Shown: piece by piece, positions 1 through 11,988 of the stretch
How positions within the stretch are numbered: position 1 is the stretch's first letter
Layout of the letters: each line of letters opens with the position of its first letter
Source of the DNA: Sesamum alatum
Taxonomy: Eukaryota > Streptophyta > Magnoliopsida > Lamiales > Pedaliaceae
Length of the DNA stretch: 64,000 nucleotides
Assembly: GCA_034509735.1 (NCBI GenBank)
Contig: JACGWO010000008.1
Coordinates: 17,495,864-17,559,863 of the forward strand
Direction of reading: 5' to 3'
Translations under genes and position numbers: made by a program
Notes under the pieces: generated by a model
What the model saw: the letters and a program-made list of their open reading frames with translations, nothing else
Databases searched by the model: none
What the model was told of the DNA's origin: nothing

Positions 1-841
1 GAATGGATCATTAAAATTGTGTAACACGTCAACGTTTTTTGCTCTATTTCTTGTTGATTATATGCCAAGGGGTGTTTATTTCCGACAACGTACTAGCTAT
101 TCTTGACAATGAGGGTTTTTTCATCGGCGTTTGGTATTTTGGTTGGTGATTGATGGAAATGATCAAGGATATGTACCGGTGGAAGTTTAGAGGTTTTTGA
201 GTATACGAGGATTATATAAGTCATGGATATATACTATGCTTCAAGGTTGTCGAACAAGTTCATAACTAGGCCGGGCTTCCCTCAATTAGTTATTTGTTTT
301 TATGCTTTCCCTTAATTATTCATACAATTTCTATGTTCTTTTAGTGTAAATTGTAAGTTAAATTCTTGAATCCTTTCAATTTTACCTTTTTAATATGCAC
401 TCTCTTGTTCATGCCAAGGTTTGTTCCCCCAATTCAAACTTTTATTGTAAATGGTATTACATATTATATTGCATCATATATATATATATATATACATATA
501 TTATGTATAAAATATTTTTCTAAAATACATAGATATATGATGTAAATCTTATTCATATGATATTCACTTGCATATATAATTAGATGGAATACGAGACGTA
601 ATATCATTTTCTAGTTGAAGATACAGACTAAGTGTTGCCACCAGTAAAATAATGAAAGCTTCCTTTATTTTTCTTAGCTAGACAATTTAGAGAGTGTTGT
701 TTGGGCTAAATTTATTTATAATATCTTATAAGTTCATATATTTTATAAGATATTTGCAGAGCTTATAATTGTAAGATGTTAGATTTTAAACAAGAAAATT
801 TGAGTTTTTGTACCATGCTATATAGGGGTTATGATTGCAAA
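1..841. other. AT-rich intergenic DNA with a short (TA)n run
   Basis: No coding frame or recognisable element is visible. A (TA)n microsatellite lies at about 474-496. The right edge is the left target-site duplication of the Mutator-type element that follows. Confidence 0.5.
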
Positions 842-851
842 GTTAGAACCA

Positions 852-2030
852 GGGTAAAATTCACTTTCATCCCAGACTTTTTAAATTAACTTCAAAATCA
901 TCCCTATCTTTTCAATTAACTTCAAAATAGTCCCTCAAACGATTTTTCAACATTAATTTCTAGCCAAATTATATGATTTTCCTCAATTGCCCTTCATAAA
1001 GTTTCACCTTACTGATAGATATCATTTTGGCCCCTCACATTTAAATTTTTAGTGCAATTTACTCTCTTGTACATAGATTTGCATAAAAAAAACTTATTGT
1101 CAAAGTAGTTTTGCATAAAATAATTTATGCAAGGAATTTTTTTTATCAAAAATTAATATTTCAAACTACTTTTACGATTATGAAATTTTTTTGGATAAAT
1201 ATACTTCTACATGGAGAAAAAATTAATAGTTTTGTCAAAATATATTTGTAGTTTTATAGCATACTTACTTACGAAATAATTTAGTCTTGTAATATGTTTA
1301 TATATTTTTTTGTAACTCTTTTTTTTTTCAGAATGAACCTTTAACTTAACAAAAATAATATTTAGTTTTAATCATATTTCAACAAAATATGTTGCAATTT
1401 TTTTTCAAGATTAATTTTTAATAAATTGCATTGTTGTACTTGAGAGATCCTACAAAATGTTATATAAAAATAGTTAATAGTTTAAATCATATATTAACTA
1501 AGAATTGAATAAATACATATTTCTTATTTCTACTTTTGGTGAATGAAAGCTCTTATAGAATGGTATCTAGACATACTAAAAAAAAATTAAATTCAACTTA
1601 AAATTAAATAAGCATATAATTTTCACTTGCTTTTAACAATTGTCAATATCTTTTTTCATTCACAAAATATAATTTTCTCAACTTCAGGACTTGTGGATAG
1701 TGGAATATAAACATACCTAATAATTTAAATAATTTATTAACTTAGATTAAAGAGGCACATATATTATATATTTACTAACATTTGACAAAAATATTATTTT
1801 TTATATACAGATTTGTGTGCAAGGAATTAAGTTGTAATTGAAGTTAAAATGTGAGGGACCAAAATGATTTAAGGCAAAAAAATCTCGAAGGGTGATTCAG
1901 GAAAATCACATAATTTAGCCGGAAATTAATGTCAGAAAAGCATTTGAGGGACTAATTTGAAGTGAATTGAAAAGATAAGGATGATTTTGAAGTTGGTTTC
2001 AAAAATCAGGAATGAAAATGAATTTTACCC
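852..2030. mobile_element. Non-autonomous Mutator-type element with long terminal inverted repeats
   Basis: Two arms of about 215 bp (852-1075 and 1815-2030) are inverted copies of each other. The left end reads GGGTAAAATTCACTTTC and the right end is its complement, closing with GAATTTTACCC. The 10-bp sequence GTTAGAACCA lies directly outside both ends (842-851 and 2031-2040) and is identical on both sides. A perfect target duplication of 9-11 bp together with long TIRs is the hallmark of Mutator-like elements, so the class is inferred from structure. The internal 740 bp is AT-rich and has no transposase, so the copy is non-autonomous. The clean duplication suggests a fairly recent insertion. 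Confidence 0.85.
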
Positions 2031-2198
2031 GTTAGAACCATGCTTTTTTCAAAACAACAGCAATTGGTACCATATATATAAACGGTCTAGTTTACAAGAT
2101 TGTTGACTTTCAAACGAAAAGTCCATATGTAAAGCAAGTGATTGCTAAGGCTGATCTTTTTGTCCTGAATTACTACTAATGACACCTTTTTATCCAAA

Positions 2199-4803
2199 TA
2201 CTATATGAAAATGCTTGTAACGACTTTTTTGTAATGCCCACAAGGCCGTTACAATACCAATGGCCTTTGTACCTGATATAGGGGTGTACCCCATTTTTCT
2301 ACAAAAGATATAAATATGCTTGAAAAGGGCTAAAATTGCATATTGGGATCAAGATCCGCGCACAATCTAGTCAGGTTCAGGGGGAGATGAAAAATCTGCT
2401 AAGTGCTGAATATATACTAAAAATTTCGAAACGACTTTTACAAATAGAGTTACAAAACTTCAAGTAGTATGTAAAGTCATTCCAAAGAGAGTTACAAAAC
2501 TCAAAGTAGTATGTACGATCATTACAAAAGGAGGTACAAAACTTAAAGTACTATGTAAAGCCGCTACAAAAGTCACTACAAACGGTATGTTGTATAACTA
2601 TTCTAGTGCATGACGACACCGTTTTATTATTCCGCTTAAAAAGCCGTTACAAAGATAGTTGCAACATAGAAATTATTTAGCAAAAAAATTCAATAACAAT
2701 TATTAGAACCTCGTTTTGGGCACGATAATATTGAAGAAAAGTATACAAGGTGTGCAATTGCACAAATAAAACACAAAATATTTGTAATTGAGAATGATAT
2801 GTGTTCCCAATTTCAAATAACTTTGTATAGTCATAACTGTTAGTATTCCATTGATATAACTATCATGTAATATTGTTGTACTGCATCACGTAATCAAACT
2901 GTCAAAATTGAGATCTAACCGTTAGATATGATCAAACCAACAAAAAATAATGCATTACATGAAGTTTTGTACATATTTAGTTCACGGATGTCGAGATATG
3001 GTATCCAGAACATAAGAATATACTTTTAATCCGGTGCATCATTAAATCAGGCAGGTACCTAAGAACAGCATATGGGGACTTCTGGCGGTGGGGGTTTCGC
3101 TGCCTGGTCGGCTGGTACCTATCCTCTCCACAAGACTTGCAGTACTCCATATTAATTCCGTCCTTCTAGTACAACATGCAACCCTTTTTACACGTATCAA
3201 TGTTCTCAATGGGTAAACCCAAGTTTCTAATCAATTTCTTCATACTGTAGTAATTAGGGGGAAAGGTGATCGCGGGGCATTATATGATCAGCCCACTGAC
3301 ACATTTGATCATATGTGTGCTCGGATAAATTGTCTTCAGCCTTGATATTCACCAAACCAACAATCGCCCCCAATTGAGATTGAGTACAATCGCTCTACAA
3401 CGGCTGGTCGGCAGCACGCACTACTTCAAAAAAACAGTTTGAAAACCTGACACATAATCATATGGCCCACCCCCGTACCATGAACTCGGACTGGCATCAG
3501 TAGAACATGACCTCATACCATCATCAAGCACACCCTCATGATAAGAAGAAAAATAATCTGGGTTGGCTACATCATAAAACATCCTCTGCGCCTAATACAT
3601 CTGCTGTTGATCACCCCAATTCAAACTACCCTCCTCCTAAGTAGCTGAGGTTTGCTCCTCCTGCGGTGAAGGGGCGGTCACGACATCAAAGTACTCCTGC
3701 ACACTCTCCTCGCGGTGAGAAGTCCAATTATAATATTCTGGTATAAACCCGGGCCTATATAAGTTAAAATTGACTTTGTCAGGTGTTCTGAACCTTCTAT
3801 TTTTGCACTTCGCACATGGGCACCTAATCTTATCTCCGTCCATATGTCGTCGTTGAGACTGAGCCCACTCTATGAAAGTCTTAACACCATCCTCAAACTC
3901 CAGCATAAGACCCGCCTTATTCGGGAAGTTCTTCTCATACATCCATCTTTTCAATTATCTTAACATGATGATCACTACATATACACAAATATATATATAT
4001 ATATTTAGAATTATATTTCAACCTATAAAAACAACAAAATAGCATCTAGTTTAAGAAAAAGGGTTTGAGTTGTTACATGGTAAGACCAACTCAATAGATC
4101 AATATAGTAACCGATCAAGTGTATAAGCATGAATTATGGTCGAGAGAGATTGAGAGTGTGTGCGGTTAATCAAAAGTAGAAGAAATGAAATAAATTGAAA
4201 ACAACATGCAGCATAATATATAGGAGAATATGTACTGGCTTTTGTAATGACTTTTGGGGGTAAAAACTATCCATTGAAATATGGTCGTTGGAATATAATC
4301 GTTAGAGACATAAATTGTTGCAACGGCTTTTATAATGGCATGTTCCTCAAGAAACAAGCCTTTGCAATTTGTAATTGTTTTTGCATCAGCGTCTGTTAGT
4401 TAACATTTCAAATGGTTGTTGAGTACAACCCTTGTAACGGCTCTGTTCCATTTTAACCAATCGTAACAAAATAAATGGACCGGTTAAAAGGCCGTCCCAA
4501 AATTGTAGCGGATTAGCATATTGTACCGGCTATTTTAACGGCCACTCATAGGAAGACTCGTAGCCGTTACAAGGTTAACAAGTTGTTTCAAAAGTCGGTA
4601 CAAGTTGTAACAGCTCTTCACACACCATTATTTTATCACGGTCATAGCAATGTTTATTCCTACGGACACAATATAAATTTCTTCCATCTAAAATTGTGAC
4701 GTCATCAAACTATGTTCCACTTTGTTACAAAGACCGTTGATATTGGAATGGCCTTGTGGCTGTTACAAAAAAGCCGTCCCAAATCCCGCATTTTTTTGTA
4801 GTG
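2199..4803 (-). mobile_element. Decayed CACTA (En/Spm) transposon
   Basis: The right end is the CACTA terminus on the minus strand: the plus strand reads TTTTTTTGTAGTG and stops at 4803. The left end near 2199 is a degraded version (tactatatgaaaatg). Inside both ends lie subterminal repeats built on GCCGTTACAA and its complement, at about 2220-2660 and 4240-4770, as expected for CACTA transposase binding sites. Between them is a minus-strand TNP2 fragment. The 2.6-kb length is short for an autonomous CACTA element, so most of the transposase core has been lost. No matching 3-bp target duplication could be recognised. The right end is secure and the left end is an estimate. Confidence 0.7.
3050..3954 (-). 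pseudogene. TNP2-like CACTA transposase, N-terminal fragment
   Basis: The first 105 codons (3954 down to 3637) are open and start MKRWMYEKNF. They match the transposase-associated domain (Pfam Transpos_assoc): a GVKTFIEWA stretch, a cysteine pair in RCPCAKCKN, then LYRPGF and YYNW. Further downstream, in other frames, come DPxYFSSY-type acidic linker sequence, then NYYSMKKLIRNLGL, a C-x2-C pair in YCKSCGEDRY, and SPYAVLRYLP, all in TNP2 order. Breaks include a stop after SAT (3634-3636), an in-frame TAG at 3166-3168 where the family has a tryptophan, and at least two frame changes. The DDE catalytic part is absent. This is a dead transposase that would have moved the surrounding CACTA element. 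Confidence 0.8.
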
Positions 4804-7204
4804 TAGGTTACTTGTCATGTTAAATTACTGAAAGATAAATGAAAATCAATTGTCATGTAAATTAAAAACTTTGAAAAGTAAAATAAGTTAAAAGACAAAT
4901 GAGAATTAATGTAGCATTTAAGGTGCAACTATTATGTTCCATTTAATTTTTAGAGTACTGGCTAAAATGTAATATGAGCATTTGAAGGGCAACTATTTTG
5001 TTTCATAAAAAACTATTCATTTATGACATAATATTAATAAAATACCAGTGGATGATATATAATCTTTTCAACAATGTATGATAGAAATTCCCGTTTGTCA
5101 AATAAAATATTAGAAAATATGTCGTGGGTGAACAGACATTGTACTTGGTACAAGTGAGAAGCAAAATATAAACTGGTTTCTGTGATCAACACCTTCACTC
5201 TGTATTTCATAATCATTCGATAATTCTTGCTTGTTAAACCATGTGAAGTCATCTTGAGGGCTTTACTAAATTCACAAAATCGGCAAGAAAACTGAGATTT
5301 TGCTAGAGTCTTTCAATTGATGGGGAGAAAGCAAAGAGTTCAGTTAGCTCTTACTTAGAGTTGGAAATGGTGAAGAACCAATTGATACTGAAGGTAATCT
5401 AATGACCATGAAGAGGACAAAACAGCTTCGAGGACTACAAGACATAAGAAGACGATGATTGAAAATCTAGTGTTAGTGGATGTATACATGTACATTAATT
5501 AAGTCTTAAGTTTGTTAAATATATATATGTGTGTTAATTATTTTAAAAGAGTTAAAAAAATCAAAGTTTGAGACGGAAATTTTAGGCAGTCCCTCCCAAA
5601 ATGAATTCGATTCTGGTGGAAAAATCAAAATTTTGGAGGGAACTTTAAATTTGAGATGGAAATTTTAAAAAATTCGTCACTGAACCCATCTCAAACTAAA
5701 ATATTTTTGGCTGAAAATTCAAAATTTGGGGGGAAATTTAAATATTGAGACGGATAATTTTTAAATACCAGTCACAAAATTCATCCCAATGAAATTTTTA
5801 GCGCAAAAATTGAAATGTTGGTGGAGAGAAAATTTCAAAACCCATTGAAAATTTTATCTTAAACCTGTCAAAAAAATTCAAAACTTACAATTCAAGTGTA
5901 GAAGAAAAATAAGTTTTAAAATGAATTTTGTAACGAACTTTGGGGCGGTACTGCACATCGGCATCAAAGCCCCTCCCCAAGTCCGACAAAAAACTTAATC
6001 TTATATTCCAAATACGATATCTCCACATCCGTGAGCAAGTTTGTACTAAACTTCAACGCATATGTCAGTTTGATCATATCGAGCAGTTTGGTTTAAAATC
6101 GAATTGGCCGATTGAATGATGAACCAATTAATCTTACATTATGGACACGATATCTCCACAACTGTGAAACTGATCTGTCCAAAATCTCTACACATGTAAG
6201 ATTGTGTCAGTTTGATCATACTTACTGGCCTAATTTAAAATCGAACGGTCCAATTAAGCGGTGTAGTACAACAATATAGGATCATAGTAACATCAATAAA
6301 ATACTTACAACTACGAATATACAAATTCGTTTCGTATTATGAACATATATCAATGACAATAGTTATTTTTTTAGGTACTTAATTGTGTTCTCCGACAAAC
6401 TAATTACATTCCAGGAACATTAATGTGTCTATAACGGATATTTTTCTTTTTTTATTATTTTAAGAATAATTATGCATATCGTTGAGACGGATTCTTTAGC
6501 GGATTTGTAGTTTTTGGAATGGGTATAGAGACAGTCTACATAAACAATGTTGTTTTTCGGTTTTAAGAGAATATTATCCAATACTGTTGCATCGACTTCT
6601 GACACGAGTTTTAAGATGGATGGTAAAATGACATCGTTTAAAGCGGATGTGCCTAGGTATAAATGACGTTGTTAGGGGGTCAAAACTATGTCGTTTATAT
6701 ACATTTGTGGCGGAGTTTGCCCGTCCCCAAAAGTTTTATACATACTTGATAGTTAATAATTTTTTTTCCATTTTCCCTTTCCTTCCCTACCCCCCCCCCC
6801 CCCCGAAGACGACGAGAGCTGTTGCTGCTCCAATTCCTTTTGTAGAAATAATTTGTGGATTTTTTTTGGAATGTTTTTAAAATTTTCTGCAATTTCATTA
6901 CATTTGTCTGTATTTTCTATAATTTTTATGTAATTTTATGTCATTTTAGAAAAATTAGGAAAATTCATAGGATTTAGTACACATTTTAGAAAATTTTTTG
7001 GGAATTAGTACACATTTTAGAAAAATTCTTGAAATTTAGTACACATTATACTTGAAGTTATTATCATATAAATATAATGTAGTTTATAATATATTATAAT
7101 ATACTTTATAATGGATTTCAGAGGGCGAAGAAACACTAAATATTTCTAATCGCTAGTTGAAAAGAAATGAGCCAAGACGCATATAAACACCAATCAGTTT
7201 GACG
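4804..7204. other. Intergenic AT-rich DNA with decayed repeats
   Basis: No credible gene is visible. At 5560-5870 three loosely similar stretches of roughly 90 bp recur, built on GAGACGGAAATTTT and AAAATTTTGGAGGGAA; they resemble subterminal repeats of another DNA transposon, but no ends were found. A run of C lies at about 6790-6804. The duplication at 6010-6255 is listed separately. Confidence 0.4.
6010..6255. repeat. Direct duplication of about 131 bp, with a relative in inverted orientation near 2880-3010
   Basis: The phrase cgatatctccaca occurs at about 6017 and again at about 6148. In each copy it is followed by a similar gtcagtttgatcata stretch and a TTTAAAATCGAA stretch, so two diverged copies lie head to tail. 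The complement of 2880-3010 shows the same order of phrases (GATATCTCGACATCCGTGA, then TTTGATCATATC), so a third, inverted relative lies inside the first CACTA element. Confidence 0.5.
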
Positions 7205-8210
7205 GGAACGCACTAACATGGATGACATTAAGGAGTCTAGGGTGAATTATTTCCACCGATTGCTATCAGTAGAGGCTAACTTAGTGGGACGAAGGGAGAT
7301 AGAAGACTATATTTTGAATGTGGTCACAGAAGAAATGACATACTCCCTCTGTCAGCCAGTGGTACGGTTGGCCCGACGGCTTTAATGCGTTCTTTTATCA
7401 GCATTGTTGGGAGGTACTGCAACATGATGTGTTGGAGGCAATGGAGGACTTTCTAAGGGGAACTCCAATGCCAAAGAGCTTTTTGGCTACATTAATTGTG
7501 TTGATTCCTAAAGTCAAGAATCCTTCTCAGTGGTCTGAATTTTTGCCTATCGACCTGTGTAATACGAGGAGCAAGATCAAACAAAACTCCTAAATGACAG
7601 ACTGAGGGCGTGGCTCATGGATCTCATATCTCCAAACCAAAGCAGCTTAGTTGCACGACGACAAATAGGCAACAACATTATGCTTTCCAGGAAATCGTGC
7701 ATGATATAGGTGCGCACAAATCTGCCTAGAACGTCGCCTTGAAGCTCGACATGGCTAAGGTTTACGACCGAGTCAATTGGGGGTTCTTGAAGGAGGTTTT
7801 AGTAGGATTTGGGTTCAGTAAGTCAGTGGATTGGTCAGGTGATGTGTTGCGTTCGTCAACGCTAGTTTTTGGTTTTAATCAATGGGGAATTATGTGGCTT
7901 CTTTTAATCTACGAGAGGTCTGTGCCAAAGGGACCCTTTATCCCCCTTATTGTTGGTCATCACAGCCCAGTATCTGTCCCGCGGTCTAAATAAGCTCATA
8001 ATCACTGACGACTCCCTTGCATATAAGGGCGGCTTGGGGGTGTCTCATTTAGCGGGCGCGGATGATATAATTATCTTCACAAATACTAAGGTCAGAAGCT
8101 TGGAAAAGGTGATGGTGTTTCTGCAGGATATGGAATGCATCTAAGGCCAACTGATCTATGTGGCAAAGAGTTCTTACACGCTTGCTCCAACGTGTCACCT
8201 ACCGCCCCTA
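7205..8210 (+). pseudogene. LINE reverse transcriptase, 5' piece of a split element
   Basis: Across shifting frames the L1-type plant LINE reverse transcriptase can be followed in order: LIVLIPKVKNPSQWSE, LLNDRL, a LISPNQS-type motif with RRQIGNN, ALKLDMAKVYDRVNW, STRGLCQRDPLSP and a catalytic region reading GADDIIIF, where [FY]xDD is usual, so the aromatic residue is lost. Several stops and frameshifts interrupt it, for example after codon 84 of the segment that starts at 7739. Similarity to the better preserved LINE at 37990-41807 ends in the GGCAAAGAGTTCTTACA region near 8200. The family resumes at 16695, after the LTR element, so 7205-8210 and 16695-18760 are read as one LINE cut by a later insertion. 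No 5' UTR or endonuclease is present. Confidence 0.75.
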
Positions 8211-8551
8211 AGCCAAGATGGTCGGCAGTGACTTGCGGAGGACATGCGGCCGGTAAGGGGGATGTTGGCCAACACGCAGGTGCACAAACGGCAAGTGAAC
8301 AGAGACTCTTACCGATTGGGGATCGCAATACTGTTCGTATAGGAACTTCATTGATGTGTGAGGATGCTATCCGCCAAATATGAAATCATTTCATGAACGT
8401 TTGTAGAAGTCGTAGGCTATGCAACGGTTGAAGCGACATGTGATTTGGACCTCGGACGAGGGAGATGCAAAAAAGGTGAACTCCTCGGCCACTTTAATGT
8501 CTATTGCTGGAATAAGGAAAATTCTTTTTAAGCCTATTATAAGGGGGGATA
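8211..8551. other. Unassigned filler between LINE break and LTR
   Basis: About 340 bp that resemble neither the LINE nor the LTR. One weak LINE-like phrase (GDRNTVRIGT, plus strand, near 8320) may be a displaced LINE fragment. The last bases before the LTR, attataagggg, are also found directly before the downstream LTR. Confidence 0.3.
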
Positions 8552-9512
8552 TGTAGTGGTGAGCTCCAGCCAGCCCTCCTTGTACAGCAAGGCACTAAAT
8601 GAGCAATCCCTTGGGGGCATGTAGGGGCTTTCAAGGGCCGATTCTAGGCACCTCGAAGGGAGGGCTAGAGTCTCCGAACGGGATAGGAACCAGACGGGCG
8701 GCGTGGAGTCAGGATGACCCACGTTGGGCAAGCAACGAGCCAAGAGGTTCCGTGCTATATGCAAGGTTGCCCGTAACCAGACGGGCTGCGGGAAATCAGG
8801 GGCAACACCTCTGGGCCGAATGAGCAATCAAGACAAGCACTCCAAGGCCACGTGAGCTAACTCGTGACATGCGCTATTGGATTCTAGTCATGCACGGGGG
8901 TCCGTTGGCTAAGATACGCGGCCGTGGGGCGACACCGCACTGTAGGCAAATTATGAGGCCACAACAAATTATGTCGGGCGTGCTGTGCGGGAATGATGCG
9001 AGATGTTGGCATACGGATTGGGCCACAGACTTGTGATGTTGTCCTACTCGGGGGAGGCATACGAGATGGGCGTGGCGAAGACATGCGCTGATGATGTCCC
9101 GAGTGAATATTGGGCATGCGAGGGGCGTTGTGGGCGCAAGAATGGCCCATAGTGCCGAGACAGAGCGAAGATGCCCCGAGCCATTGCGAGATGTATCGAA
9201 AGGACCCGAGATTGTGGGCGAGATGCATGACGGCAAGCTAGCTAGTTGGGGCAGGACATGAAGTCACGCAAGGTGTGCGAGCCGCGAACCTTGTCGAACA
9301 TGGGCATTTCGGATAGGCGAGTGCACGGGCACAAGGTGCCGCACAGGGAGGCGTTGGAATGTCGCGCTGGTGATCTGCGAGTATCGAAGACACACGACGG
9401 AGAAACCGTTAGGAATCAAATGGATGAAGGGCGTTCGAAGGCTGAGTGCAACCTGAGAGGCATCATGGGAGAAAAAGATAATCAGCTGCCACAAAAAAGT
9501 CCGCCCATGACA
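8552..9512 (+). repeat. 5' long terminal repeat (LTR copy 1)
   Basis: This 960-bp sequence recurs at 15749-16694 in the same orientation with high similarity and a few indels. It starts TGTAGTGGTGAGCTCC and ends CCGCCCATGACA, giving the TG...CA ends of an LTR. A primer-binding site begins three bases further on. Open frames within it are incidental. Confidence 0.8.
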
Positions 9513-9514
9513 GT

Positions 9515-9527
9515 TGGTATCAGAGCC
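9515..9527 (+). promoter_or_regulatory. Primer-binding site for initiator tRNA-Met
   Basis: TGGTATCAGAGCC is the canonical plant retrotransposon primer-binding site, complementary to the 3' end of initiator methionine tRNA. It lies two bases past the CA end of LTR copy 1, exactly where minus-strand priming should start. This marks 8552-9512 as a 5' LTR. Confidence 0.9.
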
Positions 9528-10515
9528 CGGATAATCAGGCTCCCGAAGGACGAAGTGCGTACTTGAAGAGAAAGTGTGGCACATGAGCTCTACGTCTGGT
9601 GGAAGCGAGTTAAGACCGTTTTGAGACAGAATTAGACCAAATTACGCCATAGAGGTGTAGGTTTGCATTGGGCTTTAAAATGCTTCAGTGAACCGATTGT
9701 GAGACGGAATGATTTGGGGGCCACCACAGAATGAGGAATCCGTGGCGTTATTTGCGCGCGTTGGGGCTGCTTCAGTAAGTGAGTACCTACGTCCGACTTT
9801 GAGATGGTTGTTATTGGTTTGCAGTTGTGCGAGCATTACATACGTTTGGGCAAGCTGTCAACCGTTCCGATTTTTTTTTTTTTTTTGGATGAGAAAGAAA
9901 TCAGATTTTCAGAATCATCTTGGCTTCCCTATGCGAGAGGGGGACATGCCGATGTGTCGGGTGGACTGCGAGAGCCACGTTTGCACCGTTAGCAACCATG
10001 TTGCGGAAATGCCGCAAGTTAGGAGACGATCAAAGCGTTGAGGCCGTTTGGTAGGTGAATACCACCTTGTGAAGGAACCTTCCAGCGGGGAAGGACGAAT
10101 AGAATTGTTGAGGTGCCGAGGCACAGTTGTACATAAGGTGCATGAGAGCAAGCCACTATTGGGGTTGCAAGGAGTGGACGCCTAGACCCCTTTGCGGACA
10201 TAGTTGCATGCGGACAAACAAGACCTGAATATGTTGGGGCAGTGCAGAGCGAAATTGTGGGATGAAGTTCTCGTAGAGAGATGGGGGTGCGTCAAGTGAA
10301 AAGACGACACGCTTTAAGAACAGAGGGCAGAAATCCAAAAATGTGTGAATATGTGAATTGTGGCGACTTGTACGGAGCTTGGGTGGAAGAAGACCACCAA
10401 GCCGTGTTATGTGCTCATCGGGAGCACAGTTGAGCTGAAATGAGAATGTTCTTCGAGAGAATTCTGACACCATATGTTGTCTCTTTGGTCTAAGGATTTT
10501 CAAGAGGGACAACCG
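9528..10515 (+). other. Retroelement leader or internal region without recognisable domains
   Basis: The region between the primer-binding site and the first copia gag homology. Short open frames occur on both strands, but none resembles a known family. It includes a T run near 9871-9886. It may be the internal part of the LTR element into which copia sequence later came. Confidence 0.4.
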
Positions 10516-11330
10516 AGTTGAGAATTGTGGGGGAGCATCGGGTGGATGATGTCAGCTCGATAATGCTCCGCATGAAAGACGTTTATGCGGTACCGGACCG
10601 GCATATTAGATATGCTGCGACGAAGGAATTTTTCAGAGCTAAGATGACAGAAGGGTCGTCTGTACACCAGCATGGAGTGATGATGCTATCCCTAGTGGAG
10701 AAGCTCAAAGAGCTCCGAGCTGATCTTGAAAAAGAGACGTACATCGACGTGATCCTTCAGTCTCTTCCCCCTCTTTTGACCAGTTTATCGTTAACTATAA
10801 CATGAATGGGCTTGAAAAAGACCTTCATGAGTTGATAAACATGTTAGTCCAATACGAGGGAACGATTGAAAATTCTATGTCGTATGTATTGGTGGGGGAG
10901 GCTTCGACCTCAAGAGCGAAAGGCAATGGGGCCGGATGCTGGAGGAGGAAAAAGGGTAAGACAGAATCAACCGCTACAAGCGCTCAGAGCACTCCTGTTG
11001 CCATGTTGTGCATGGGCATGGGCAATGGAAAGACGAAGGTGGTTCGGCAGTCAAGGATTGCAAAAGATGTTGCATATATTGCCGTGAAATAGAGGCATTG
11101 GAAGAGGGAGTGTCCTCAACTCCTCTCCAACCAAGGTACATTTGATTTGAGCTTTAACATGATTACTATTTTGCTTCTTGGGTATTGGATACCAGCTGTA
11201 GAGCTCATACCTGCAAATGGTTTGCAGGTGATGGAAAGGAGTAGAAGGCTAAGACGGATATGGTTCTAAAGCTAGGCAATGATTGGGCTATTGCCATAGA
11301 AACTATAGGACTAGTAAGGCTTAGCTATTA
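10516..11330 (+). pseudogene. Copia gag, zinc knuckle and start of protease, broken
   Basis: 10518-10805 and 10802-11092 overlap by four bases and are consecutive pieces of one copia gag (UBN2/retrotran_gag type). Markers are EGSSVHQHG, LVEKLKELRA, DVILQSLPP and DLHELINMLVQYE. A frame change near 11090 brings in HWKRECPQ, the second half of a CCHC zinc knuckle. Around 11190 a WVLDT-SC-AH-C stretch matches the region of the copia protease active site, but the usual DTG/DSG reads DTS. Gag would coat the retroelement RNA and the protease would cut the polyprotein. The N-terminal gag residues are missing, so this copia copy is 5'-truncated. Confidence 0.75.
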
Positions 11331-11528
11331 GTGATCATGTTAGGATAGAGTTGATAGGTCACAGTTATGTAACCTAGCATGATCAAATTTTGTTTTTCTA
11401 TTGTTGGAAAATAAGGATTACATGGTTTTTATTAGTGAAAGTTTCTTTTATTTGACAAAGAATGGTTATTCTTGTCTGCTAGATTGTTTGCATAATTGTT
11501 TCAATACTATCCCATAATTAGATTATGA

Positions 11529-11830
11529 ATGCTCAAAACAAATGATAAAATGGATAATCAAGATAAACTCACAGATTGGGCATGCAAAGCTAGGTCACAT
11601 TCCTCTAGAAAGGATAAAGAGGTTAGTAGATTCAAGGAGTATAAAAATAGACAATTTGAGCCTGCTAGCTTGCAAGTCCTTTCTGTGCAGGAAGATGGCC
11701 AAGAAGCTCTTTGTAGGACAAAGTATACTTGCTAGTGGTCTGTTGGATTGGATCCAGTCAGACATCTATGGGTCACTTAATACACAAGACCAGTAGAGGG
11801 TTCACAAGTCTAAGGACCTTTGGAAGGTTC
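11529..11830 (+). pseudogene. Copia GAG-pre-integrase and integrase zinc-binding fragment
   Basis: The frame from 11542 reads IGHAKLGHIPLERIKRLV, followed by CKSFLCRKMAKKLFVGQ and DWIQSDIYGSLN. This order (H-x3-H replaced by HAKLGH, then C-x2-C replaced by CKSFLC, then the start of the integrase core with SDIYG in place of TDVCGP) is that of Ty1/copia GAG-pre-integrase plus integrase N-terminus. The catalytic DDE core is not intact; the frame stops at 11795. It continues the copia pol that begins at 10516. Confidence 0.75.
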
Positions 11831-11988
11831 AGGAAATTAGATTTGAAGTGGAAATCGAACTGATTGCAAAATTAACCTTCGATTGGATCGAGTGTGTGTA
11901 TTTAGTGGGAGCTCTTGATGTATCTAAATGGGAATGGAATTCTCACTCGGTGGAATTCTTCCTAGAACGCCACAATTGAATGTCGTCT

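Noticed and set aside
4166..4357. 63-codon minus frame
   Set aside because: It overlaps the subterminal repeat of the first CACTA element and reads low-complexity hydrophobic sequence.
5034..5252. 72-codon frame on the minus strand starting MTSHGLTSKNYRM
   Set aside because: No similarity recognised, AT-rich, no promoter or conserved neighbour; treated as chance.
8537..9584. Several 70-120-codon frames on both strands within the LTRs (also 15692-16573)
   Set aside because: They lie inside the duplicated LTR, overlap each other on both strands and match no family; the GC-rich LTR simply has few stops.
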